NCBI GenBank assembly: GCA_003554005.1
Contig: PWEU01000324.1
Coordinates: 1-9,887, forward strand
Direction: 5' to 3'
Source of the DNA: Nitriliruptoraceae bacterium
GTDB taxonomy: Bacteria > Actinomycetota > Nitriliruptoria > Nitriliruptorales > Nitriliruptoraceae
DNA: 9,887 nucleotides
The translations under genes and the position numbers were made by a program. The notes under the pieces are model-generated. The model did not search any database. It was not told where the DNA came from and saw nothing but the letters and a program-made list of their open reading frames with translations. Of the stretch, positions 1-5,850 are shown in pieces (positions within the stretch are counted from its first letter, which is position 1; each line of letters begins with the position of its first letter).

Positions 1-541
1 CCCCATCGGTGACCCGAGCGATGTACTCCTGCCTGCTGGTGGACGAGGGTCGGGCATCAACGGTCGATGCCGGATCCGTGAACAGCCGCGTGACCAACGA
101 GTCCGCGCGGTCATCGATCTCGCCCTGCGACAGTGGGAGGATGCTCATCAGATGGAGGCGGCCGGTGAGCGCCTGTGCTGCGCGCGGGAGCGCGTCATGC
201 CGGGTGGAGCCGGAGATGAGGAACCGGCCCGGGGAGCCGTCGCGGTTGAGTTCTGCCTTGATCGCATCCAGGATCATCGGCACGTGCTGGAACTCGTCGA
301 TGAACACCGGTCCGGGACCGGAGACGAACGTGATCGGATCCACCTCGACCGCTGCACGCATCGCGGGGTCATCCAGGTCGAGGACCGACGCCCCCGACGT
401 CGCGGCGAGCGCATGGAGCAGCGTGGTCTTTCCGACCGCCCTGGGGCCCTGCAGTGCGATGACCGGCTCGTCGAGCATCCGCGCCCGGATGACCGGTTCG
501 ATACGGCGTGTGACGTGCCGCGCGACCCGCGCCCCTCCCAT
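1..541 (-). CDS. AAA_14/DUF4143-type ATPase, C-terminus cut off by window edge
   Basis: Reading leftward from an ATG at 541, 180 codons stay open to the window edge. Residues 32-40 are a Walker A P-loop (GPRAVGKTT), residues 79-84 a Walker B strand (VFIDEF), and residues 107-112 (FLISGS) match the strand after Walker B. LSQGEI at 138-142 is the phrase that usually closes the AAA_14 domain. This arrangement is typical of the AAA_14/DUF4143 ATP-binding family; the DUF4143 half would lie beyond the left edge. The start is supported by AGGAG seven bases upstream. Family members are ATPases of poorly defined function, often found in accessory regions beside toxin-antitoxin genes, and a DUF433 module lies divergently at 793. 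Family assignment is confident; cellular role is unknown. Confidence 0.88.
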   Translation of the reverse strand, partial: MGGARVARHVTRRIEPVIRARMLDEPVIALQGPRAVGKTTLLHALAATSGASVLDLDDPAMRAAVEVDPITFVSGPGPVFIDEFQHVPMILDAIKAELNRDGSPGRFLISGSTRHDALPRAAQALTGRLHLMSILPLSQGEIDDRADSLVTRLFTDPASTVDARPSSTSRQEYIARVTDG

Positions 542-599
542 CGTCGCACTCCTCAGGTCACCCGCGCGAACAGAGCCTAGCAAGATGCGCAGATAGAGG

Positions 600-627
600 T
601 TAGAAAATTGCGTGAATGGAGGATAAT
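600..627 (+). promoter_or_regulatory. Candidate promoter in AT-rich pocket upstream of the DUF433 module
   Basis: The 250 bases between the divergent ATPase and DUF433 genes contain one AT-rich pocket. Within it GATAAT (622-627) differs from TATAAT at one base. A weak -35 candidate, TTAGAA (600-605), lies 16 bases upstream. Transcription from here would leave a leader of about 160 bases before the DUF433 start. The rest of 542-792 shows no convincing gene. This is inference from consensus only. Confidence 0.25.
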
Positions 628-792
628 CACGTGCGGATACGGAGGATCGGCAGGTCCGGTTCGGGGACTTCTCTGTCACCTTCCGTCTGTGCTCCACCTT
701 CCCGGTCTGGGTGTGCTGTCGCGGACACACACCGTCCAGGCGCCGAAGCCAGGTCGAACCGAACCTACGCTGTCCTGGCGAGGAGGATGGCC

Positions 793-1023
793 ATGACGTT
801 CGAGCGGATAGCGACCGATCCCGAGGTGCTCGGTGGCGTGCCCTGCATCCGTGGACTGCGGGTGCCCGTGGCAACCGTGGTCGGCATGGTCGCTGACGGG
901 ATGAGCGTCGATGAGATCCTGGCCGACTTCCCCTACCTGGAGCCCGACGACATCGTTGCAGCCCTGCGCTACGCCGCCGAGGCGGTCCGTGAGCGTGAGC
1001 TGCCACTGCGTCCGGTGGGATGA
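793..1023 (+). CDS. DUF433 family antitoxin of a DUF433/DUF5615 module
   Basis: A 76-residue protein matching the DUF433 (COG2442-like) pattern: an N-terminal stretch with DPEVLGGVPCIRGLRVPV (residues 9-26), then a winged helix-turn-helix-like half with ADGMSVDEILADFPYLEPDD (34-53) and an Ala-rich helix. In this family the protein is generally paired with a DUF5615 PIN-like partner and is thought to act as its antitoxin and DNA-binding regulator. The start was chosen at 793 because AGGAGG (781-786) lies six bases upstream; the ATG at 787 abuts that sequence and is too close. The TGA stop overlaps the ATG of the next gene (ATGA at 1020-1023), the usual translational coupling of TA pairs. The partner is frameshifted, so this antitoxin may now be an orphan. 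Confidence 0.88.
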   Translation: MTFERIATDPEVLGGVPCIRGLRVPVATVVGMVADGMSVDEILADFPYLEPDDIVAALRYAAEAVRERELPLRPVG

Positions 1024-1414
1024 GGATCCTGGTCGACGCGAGCAGGCCCCGCCGGTCGTCGTGGGGGTGCTGCGCGAAGCCGGCCATGATGCGGTCCACG
1101 TCGGTGAGGTGCTTCCCCTGACCGCCCCGGATGTGGACATCCTCGAGCACGCTGCCCGGGAGGAGCGGGTGGTCCTGGCAGCGGACACGGACTTCGGGGA
1201 CCTGCTGGCCTCGCGGCAGGCGGCGAAGCCCTCAGTGGTGCTGTTCCACCGGCAGACCGGCCGGCGGCCTCGGGAGCAGGCGGCGCTGCTGTTGGCCAAC
1301 CTCGCCTCGGTCGAGTCGGACCTGCAGGGCGGCGCCATCGTGGTCGTGGAAGAGCGGCGGGTTCGGGTCCGGCCGTTACCGATCAGCGAGCACGGAAGCG
1401 GTCCAAGCACCTAG
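1020..1414 (+). pseudogene. DUF5615 PIN-like toxin, frameshifted near codon 7-9
   Basis: From the ATG at 1020, overlapping the antitoxin stop, the frame reads MRILVDA, the characteristic beginning of DUF5615 proteins with its catalytic Asp, but then degenerates and stops at 1119-1121. The rest of the family pattern resumes in the -1 frame from about 1043: VVVGVLREAGHDAVHVGEV, then EERVVLAADTDFGDLLASR with its acidic cluster, then PSVVLFHRQ, ending at TAG 1412-1414. One base missing at about 1039-1044 explains the break. Repaired, the product would be about 131 residues, a normal family length. A downstream GTG (1061) could start translation but would omit the N-terminal catalytic Asp. No canonical -1 slippery heptamer is visible. 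A sequencing error remains possible. Confidence 0.82.
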
Positions 1415-1586
1415 TCACGGGTCTGGCGGCGGCTGGGGGGTACGGACGTGGTGGTTCGGGGACGTCGCGTGTCGCTCAGGGGATCGGTTCTGCGGACCTG
1501 TCGGTTGCGACGAGGTGAGCGCTCTGGGGCGGTGGCGTGATCCGTACGGTGTGGTGCGCGGCGGCAGAAGCCAGCAGTGGTGTCGG

Positions 1587-1826
1587 TCAGTCCGGTCCGT
1601 GTCCTTCGTAGGGGTCGCCCCCTCCGAGGAACCGTCCGATGTCCCAGTCGTGTTTCGCGGCGTAGATCCCAGCGGCTACCAGCGGTACCGCGATGAGTGA
1701 CCAGAGCGCGAGTCCCACGAGCAGGTCGCGGCCACCGGACAGCGTGAACCAGAGGGTCCCGACGGCCAGTGCGACGACCACCATCCAGCGGAGGACCTGC
1801 CGCATCCGAACAAGCGGAGACGTCAT
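1587..1826 (-). CDS. Small two-helix membrane protein, unknown function
   Basis: A 79-residue hypothetical protein. Two hydrophobic segments (about residues 13-30 and 36-54) are separated by a short SGGRD turn, followed by a polar glycine-rich tail (FLGGGDPYEGHGPD at 66-79). A basic N-terminus (two Arg before the first helix, one after) suggests a cytoplasmic N-terminus with a helical hairpin. The start is supported by GAGG about five bases before ATG at 1826. I do not recognise a family. It lies 120 bases downstream of vapC on the same strand and has its own ribosome site, so it may be transcribed separately. The 172 bases between the DUF5615 relic and the end of this gene (1415-1586) show nothing I can assign. 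Confidence 0.7.
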   Translation of the reverse strand: MTSPLVRMRQVLRWMVVVALAVGTLWFTLSGGRDLLVGLALWSLIAVPLVAAGIYAAKHDWDIGRFLGGGDPYEGHGPD

Positions 1827-1892
1827 GGCGTCCTCTTCGACAGTCGGATCAGGGCCATGCTGGAGTGAACCACGGGTGCTTCGCGACGGCTC

Positions 1893-1905
1893 CGGGGCAG
1901 CCCCG
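1893..1905 (-). terminator. Compact GC hairpin downstream of vapC
   Basis: CGGGG-CAG-CCCCG forms a five-base-pair stem with a three-base loop, 41 bases past the vapC stop. There is no U-tract, so it would be an atypical, actinobacterial-style terminator at best. In DNA this GC-rich such a hairpin can arise by chance. Confidence 0.25.
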
Positions 1906-1946
1906 CAGTTCAGGGCGGCGGCAGCCTCCGCGACGGGAGCCCGAAA

Positions 1947-2354
1947 TCACTGCGGCTGCGGGGGCTCGAGGACGAGGTCGGAGATTCGGGCGAGGGCTTC
2001 GAAGTCGCGATCCAGCGCGAGCACCGGGCTACCCGTTCGAAGCGCCACAGCGGCGATCAGGCAGTCGATGCTGGAACGAACGGTGAGTCCTTCGGAGCGG
2101 GCAGAGCGGTACAGCTGCGCGGCATCCTCCCAGTCCTGTAATCCGTCCACCGCGACCATCGGCCCGCGCAGGAGCAAGGCGCGCAGTTCCTCGACCCGTC
2201 GTGGGCTGCCAGCACCGGCGGTGAGCTCGTAGAGGATCGGTTCGGTCCACACAAGCGGCGTCTCCGCCCGGATGGCATCACGGATCCAACTGTTGTACGG
2301 GCTTCCCGTGCCGCGGAGGTACTCGACCCACGCCGAGGTATCGACCAGGACCAT
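1947..2354 (-). CDS. vapC: VapC-family PIN-domain ribonuclease toxin
   Basis: A 135-residue PIN-domain protein of normal VapC length. The acidic residues expected at the Mg-binding active site are present: Asp5 in VLVDTSAW, Glu43 in ILYELTAG, Asp97 in SSIDCLIAAVA, and Asp115 in LALDRDFEAL (Asp117 is adjacent). VapC toxins cleave tRNA or rRNA and are held inactive by their VapB partner. The vapB stop and the ATG at 2354 overlap as TGATG; an alternative GTG at 2357 would overlap by four bases. No strong Shine-Dalgarno is seen inside vapB, so translation is probably coupled. Of the toxin genes in this window, this is the only one that looks complete. Which RNA it cuts cannot be read from sequence. 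Confidence 0.93.
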   Translation of the reverse strand: MVLVDTSAWVEYLRGTGSPYNSWIRDAIRAETPLVWTEPILYELTAGAGSPRRVEELRALLLRGPMVAVDGLQDWEDAAQLYRSARSEGLTVRSSIDCLIAAVALRTGSPVLALDRDFEALARISDLVLEPPQPQ

Positions 2355-2572
2355 CACGCGGAGTCTGGAGGTGCGTCATCACGCATCTGGTCGAGGTCCC
2401 CCTCCCACCCGGAACCCTCGAGCGCGAGCGCCTCCTCGGTGCCAAGCCGCGATCCGACGAGCCGACGCAGCGCGAGATCGACCGTCTCCTTCTTGCTCCG
2501 GGTTCCGTACAGCCGCATCGCTGCCGCGACGATGTCATCGTCGAGTTCGATGTTGGTTCGCGTCCGCGACAT
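2354..2572 (-). CDS. vapB: VapB-family antitoxin
   Basis: A 72-residue antitoxin. The N-terminal half (MSRTRTNIELDDDIVAAAMR, residues 1-20, then KKETVDLALRRLVG at 27-40) fits the ribbon-helix-helix VapB type in which a short beta strand (TNIEL) is followed by two helices and dimers bind DNA. The acidic C-terminal tail (GWEGDLDQMRDDAPPDSA, residues 55-72) fits the flexible toxin-neutralising segment, with a Trp that in this family often inserts into the VapC groove. The ATG at 2572 is preceded by GGAGG with a five-base gap. A longer open frame continues upstream, but without a ribosome site or family similarity. The dyad just upstream suggests autorepression by the VapBC complex. Confidence 0.92.
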   Translation of the reverse strand: MSRTRTNIELDDDIVAAAMRLYGTRSKKETVDLALRRLVGSRLGTEEALALEGSGWEGDLDQMRDDAPPDSA

Positions 2573-2595
2573 GCCGTCCTCCAAGCTCGGACACC

Positions 2596-2615
2596 ATCGT
2601 ACACCACCCGGTGTA
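2596..2615 (-). promoter_or_regulatory. vapBC operator dyad with overlapping -10 box
   Basis: TACACC (2600-2605) and GGTGTA (2610-2615) are perfect inverted repeats with a four-base spacer, centred about 35 bases upstream of the vapB ATG. On the minus strand the sequence TACGAT (2601-2596) overlaps one arm and fits a TANNNT -10 box. No good -35 is seen at the right distance. Position and symmetry fit an operator for ribbon-helix-helix autoregulation; this is inference. Confidence 0.55.
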
Positions 2616-2710
2616 TGCCATCGCGGGGGTATGTTCAGCGACGGCGCAGAACGTGCGGCGCATTCGTTGTGTGCTCGATCACCGCAGCAGATCGGCACCC
2701 GAAGTCGGTT

Positions 2711-2859
2711 CCGCGGGCTCGCCCGCGGCCAACTGGGGCGTGCGTCCACGGCTGTCCGGCCGGTGTCCGACCCGGCTCCGTCGCTCCTTGCCTTGCGGTG
2801 AAGGGCTTCACGCATCCCCTGCTGAGCGGGTAGCGCAGGGGACGGGTTCGCTACCCGTC
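2711..2859. other. Structured non-coding stretch with several perfect inverted repeats
   Basis: Between vapB and the phd module (2573-3049) I see no convincing gene, but there are several dyads. CCGCGGGC/GCCCGCGG (2711-2728) has a two-base centre. GTGAAG/CTTCAC (2798-2811, centre GG) extends by TGC/GCA across a one-base bulge to 2794-2814. CGGGTAGCG (2827-2835) pairs with CGCTACCCG (2849-2857). GACGGGT (2841-2847) pairs with ACCCGTC (2853-2859). The last two hairpins share an arm and exclude each other. None is followed by a U-tract. They could mark a regulatory RNA, protein-binding sites or the remains of an insertion, or be partly chance in GC-rich DNA. Confidence 0.35.
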
Positions 2860-2912
2860 ATGATCGTGATGGCGGCACCCGGGTGTGGGTAACGCTCCAG
2901 AGCGGTCTCCCC

Positions 2913-2945
2913 TTGACGCATCTTGCATCGTGATGCACAGATGCA
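2913..2945 (+). promoter_or_regulatory. Promoter-like site with four GCATC half-sites upstream of phd
   Basis: TTGACG (2913-2918) matches the -35 consensus at five of six positions. A poor -10 (ACAGAT, 2937-2942) lies 18 bases downstream. Overlapping this element are four five-base half-sites: GCATC at 2918-2922 and 2925-2929, and the inverted GATGC at 2932-2936 and 2940-2944. The inner pair forms a perfect TGCATC/GATGCA dyad around a two-base centre. This layout suits cooperative binding by an antitoxin or toxin-antitoxin complex. The likely target is the Phd/PIN operon starting about 105 bases downstream. Confidence 0.5.
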
Positions 2946-3049
2946 CCTCTGCAGGAGGGTGATCCCGACCGCCGCGACAGGGGCCCCGTCGGCGGCCGGC
3001 GCGGCGGAAGTGACGGGACAGGTTGGCTCATCACGACCACTCCGGTCAG

Positions 3050-3340
3050 ATGGCAACGGTCTCGGTCTCTGAGTTGAAGGCGCACCTCTCGAAGTACCTG
3101 CGCGAGGTGCGCCGCGGCGGCGAGGTGCAGGTCCTCGATCGCGGGCGGCCCGTGGCGCGCCTGACCGGAATCGGCGACGCATCCACCTCGCCTGTCGAGG
3201 AGCAGCGGCAACGGCTCGTGCAGGCGGGGATCGCTCGCCCCGGGACGACCAACACCTCGAGGGTGCTCCACCAGGCACCGCTCGAGCTGTCATCCGATCT
3301 CCGCCGCGCGACGGACGAGGACCGGCAAGACCGCCTGTGA
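3050..3340 (+). CDS. Phd/YefM-family antitoxin
   Basis: A 96-residue antitoxin. Residues 1-38 carry the Phd/YefM signature: MATVSVSELKAHLSKYLREV, then RRGGEVQVLDRGRPVARL, the strand-helix-helix-strand fold that dimerises and binds operator DNA. The remaining tail is polar and rich in Arg, Glu and Asp, as expected for the toxin-binding part. The ATG at 3050 fits the usual family N-terminus but has no clear ribosome site. A TTG at 3023 in the same frame follows a weak GGGACAGG and would add nine residues. The stop overlaps the GTG start of the PIN gene (GTGA, 3337-3340), indicating coupled translation. The upstream half-site array may be its operator. Confidence 0.88.
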   Translation: MATVSVSELKAHLSKYLREVRRGGEVQVLDRGRPVARLTGIGDASTSPVEEQRQRLVQAGIARPGTTNTSRVLHQAPLELSSDLRRATDEDRQDRL

Positions 3341-3630
3341 GGTACTGGGACACCTCGGCGTTGGTGCCACTGGTCGTGGCCGAGACGGAGACCCAGAGGA
3401 TGCCCTCGCTCCTGGAAGAGGACCCCCACATCGTCACGTCGGCGTGGACCTCCATGGAGTTCGCCAGCGCTGTCGAGCGTCGCGCCCGACAGGGCGAGCT
3501 CAGCCGGGAGCTTCGCCGCGCTGCGCTCAGCCGCTTCGCCGAGCTCGCGGAGATCTGGGACGAGGTGACGGATGTGCTCACGGTGCGCCGCCGCGCGCTG
3601 GCGGACTGGATCGCCGCTCAGCTCACGTGA
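3337..3630 (+). CDS. PIN-domain toxin truncated at the C-terminus (probable remnant)
   Basis: A 97-residue protein starting at a GTG that overlaps the antitoxin stop. The first 85 or so residues fit a VapC-like PIN domain: MRYWDTSALVPLVVAE with Asp5, SMEFASAVERRAR with Glu41, and a helical part ending DVLTVRRRAL (79-88). PIN toxins of this type normally run to about 130-140 residues with a third acidic residue in an ADALQLA-type helix and a fourth near the end. Here the frame ends ADWIAAQLT and stops, and none of the frames downstream to 3754 restores the C-terminal part. An incomplete active site makes nuclease activity doubtful. The pair probably survives as an antitoxin plus a broken toxin, unless a shortened toxin retains binding. 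Confidence 0.75.
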   Translation: MRYWDTSALVPLVVAETETQRMPSLLEEDPHIVTSAWTSMEFASAVERRARQGELSRELRRAALSRFAELAEIWDEVTDVLTVRRRALADWIAAQLT

Positions 3631-3696
3631 CACCGGCCTGACCGAACGTGACGGTCGCTGGTTGCAGCCAGCACCCGACGGTCCGCACCCCGAACC

Positions 3697-3715
3697 CAGG
3701 TCATGCCAAGACCTG
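3697..3715. terminator. Hairpin between the convergent PIN remnant and deacetylase genes
   Basis: CAGGTC and GACCTG form a six-base-pair stem around a seven-base loop in the 124-base gap between two convergent genes. It could serve either strand. No U-tract follows on either side, so the terminator call is weak. Confidence 0.25.
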
Positions 3716-3754
3716 CCCACCGTGGACCGTGTGGATCCACCCTTGTGGCCGGCC

Positions 3755-5653
3755 TCAGCAGCCGGGCGCGACAGTGAAGGCGAACCCTCGGTCGGACAGC
3801 TGCGCCAGGATCTGCTCCAGTGCAGCGACGGTCTGGTCGCGGTTACCGCCGCCGTCGTGGAACAGGACCACGTCGCCGGGTCGCGCGTAGTCGACCACGC
3901 TGCCCACGATGGCGTCGACGCCGGGTCGGGCCCAGTCCTGCGGGTCGATGTCCCAGAGCACGATGTCGAGTCCGGCCTCGGCGGCCCAGGGGCGGGTCTG
4001 GCTGCTCATCGCGCCGTACGGCGGCCGAAGGCAGCTGGCCGGAGCGCCGGTCGCCGCTGCGATGGCCTCCTGGGTCCGCCCGATCTCCTGGTCGAAGGCC
4101 GGTCGCGATAGCTCTGCCAGGGAGGGGGGGCTCCAGGAGTGGTTGCCCATCCGGTGTCCGTCGGCGACCAGCCGGTCCACGACGGCGCGACCGCCCCCGA
4201 TCTGCTGGCCGATGGCGAAGAACACCGCCTGCGCGTCGTAGCGGGCCAGCAGGTCGAGGATCTGCGGTGTGTAGGTGCTGTTCGGGCCATCGTCGAAGGT
4301 GAGGTGGATGACCGCACCGTCGGGGGCCGGGCGGTTCGGGGTCGGGTCGGGCGGTGTGGCGCCACCCCCCGAGGAGTCGGTCCCGGCGGCGATGGCCTCC
4401 TCGAGGGCGGCGATCGTCTGCGGGCCGGCGACCCCGTTCGGGGGCAGGCCGGCGTCGGTCTGGAACGCGGCGACGGCACGGCGGGTCGGTTCCTCGAAGA
4501 TGCCGTTGAGCGGACCGGGTGGGTAGCCGGCCGCGACCAACAGCTCCTGGAGCTGCCGGACCTCGGGGCCGGTGTCCCCGACCCGCAGTGCATCGTCACC
4601 GAGCAGCACCAGCGGTTCGTCCACGGTGGGTCGCTCGCCGGGTGGCGGGGCGGGTGCAGCCGGCGGGGCCGCATCGATGAGGTCGGACAGCGACGCCAGC
4701 CCGTACCGCTCCGCGGTCTCGGCGGTGACCACGAAGGCGTTCGCCGAGGTGGCAGGCGCCGGTGCGAACACCTCGTAGCCGGCGACCTCGACCAGGTCCC
4801 GCAGTGCGGTGACCGTCACGTCGGTGTCGGGGCTGGCGAGGGAGGCGAACCCGTCCAGGAACTCCAGCAGTGAGCCGGCGTAGTCGACGGCGAGGGCGAT
4901 CTCGCGATCCAGGATGGAGGCCACCTCCAGCGCACGGAACCCGTCGAGCTCCATGACTGCCGCGTCGACGCCCTGCGCACGCAGCCCCTCCGCGTACAGG
5001 GGGGCGATGACCCGGTCCTCATCGAAGGCCGACGCGCCGATGCGCACCGGCTCGCCGTCTGCCACCTCGACGCTGTCGAGGGACAGCGCTGCGACCTGCT
5101 CGGCAGCGGCGGCGTCGGCGGGTGTGCCGGCTCGGAGCTCGGTGACAAGGGTGGAGACCACCTCGGTCGTCAGCTCCTCGCTGAGGCGATCGACGGCGAG
5201 CCGCAGGCCCTCACCGCGCTGCTCGACCAGGTCGGCCCGGGCGTAGGGCACCACGTTCTCGGCTGCCAGCATCCCACGGTCGTCGTCGAGCACCACCAGG
5301 TCGTCATCGGTCAGCAGCGGGTCGGAGGTGAACAGCACGCCTACCTCGACCGCGCCGTCACGCAGGGCAGCGACGACCGGCTCGCCCGGCTCCAGCGGCG
5401 CGAGGAGGTCGGTCACGTCGATGCCGTAGGTGCGGGCCAGGCCGTCGAGGCAGAAGGGGTTGGTGCCGCAGTCCTCGGGCGCGCCCAGCCGGAAGCTCTC
5501 CAGCGCCTCCGGCTCCGCCGGCTCCTCGGTGGGGGGCGGCTCGGGTGCCGGCTCCTCGCTGCCTCCCCGTAGGGGACCTGCCGCGACGACCAGCAACAGG
5601 ACCAACCCCGTAGCCGCCAGCCCTCCCGCGACGAGCGACCAGCGTCGGTCCAC
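3755..5653 (-). CDS. OpuAC-like binding region / peptidoglycan-binding / polysaccharide deacetylase fusion
   Basis: A 632-residue envelope protein. Residues 8-26 form a signal or anchor helix without a lipobox Cys, followed by a Pro/Glu-rich linker (33-50). Residues 54-190 resemble the C-terminal half of glycine-betaine (OpuAC/OsmF-type) binding proteins (LGAPEDC, AVEVGVLFTSDP, VVLDDDRG, ENVVPYAR, LTTEV). Residues 202-326 resemble the N-terminal half (VRIGASAFDE, AVDYAGSLLEFL, ANAFVVTAETAERYGL, LSDL). The order is thus reversed. Residues 350-417 are a PG_binding_1 domain. Residues 447-632 are a NodB deacetylase with TFDDGP (452-457), RPPYG (543-547), DIDPQDW (568-574) and LFHDGGG (597-603). 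The zinc motif reads HSWSP (505-509) instead of HSWxH. The GTG start follows GGGAGG by seven bases. The likely substrate is peptidoglycan or another wall glycan, but activity is uncertain. Confidence 0.92.
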   Translation of the reverse strand: MDRRWSLVAGGLAATGLVLLLVVAAGPLRGGSEEPAPEPPPTEEPAEPEALESFRLGAPEDCGTNPFCLDGLARTYGIDVTDLLAPLEPGEPVVAALRDGAVEVGVLFTSDPLLTDDDLVVLDDDRGMLAAENVVPYARADLVEQRGEGLRLAVDRLSEELTTEVVSTLVTELRAGTPADAAAAEQVAALSLDSVEVADGEPVRIGASAFDEDRVIAPLYAEGLRAQGVDAAVMELDGFRALEVASILDREIALAVDYAGSLLEFLDGFASLASPDTDVTVTALRDLVEVAGYEVFAPAPATSANAFVVTAETAERYGLASLSDLIDAAPPAAPAPPPGERPTVDEPLVLLGDDALRVGDTGPEVRQLQELLVAAGYPPGPLNGIFEEPTRRAVAAFQTDAGLPPNGVAGPQTIAALEEAIAAGTDSSGGGATPPDPTPNRPAPDGAVIHLTFDDGPNSTYTPQILDLLARYDAQAVFFAIGQQIGGGRAVVDRLVADGHRMGNHSWSPPSLAELSRPAFDQEIGRTQEAIAAATGAPASCLRPPYGAMSSQTRPWAAEAGLDIVLWDIDPQDWARPGVDAIVGSVVDYARPGDVVLFHDGGGNRDQTVAALEQILAQLSDRGFAFTVAPGC

Positions 5654-5850
5654 GCTTCTACCTCCCGCTCCTACGGCATGCCCCGTTGTGCCACCGAACC
5701 AGCCACCGCCTGACTGGTGGGAGCAGTGGCGAGGTACCGGTACCGGAGGCAGCTTCCGCTAGCAGCAACGAGTCCGTCCGGGTGTCCGTATGGGTCCGCC
5801 GTGACGATCGGCTGGCGGTCGTCCGCAGGGATCAGCCCGGACGGCTGGCG

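Noticed and set aside
658..765. Inverted repeat GGTTCGG (658-664) / CCGAACC (759-765) before the DUF433 gene
   Set aside because: Seven-base arms about 95 bases apart are expected by chance in this composition.
616..792. Upstream extension of the DUF433 protein to an ATG at 616
   Set aside because: The extra 59 residues look unlike the family, and AGGAGG at 781-786 fits the ATG at 793 much better.
1038..1055. Programmed -1 frameshift site in the DUF5615 gene
   Set aside because: No X XXY YYZ heptamer aligned with the zero frame was found, so a mutation or sequencing error is the simpler explanation.
676..1410. Long minus-strand open frame across the DUF433/DUF5615 genes
   Set aside because: It is antisense to recognisable proteins and gives low-complexity Arg/Ser/Thr-rich translation, a common effect of high GC.
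2821..2860. tRNA-like T-arm (GGGTTCG in a stem)
   Set aside because: The loop lacks the conserved A at the expected place, and no acceptor, D or anticodon arms fit.
5733..5744. Palindrome GGTACCGGTACC between the deacetylase and DUF6159-like genes
   Set aside because: It is a simple tandem of one hexamer with no positional link to a promoter or start; probably chance.
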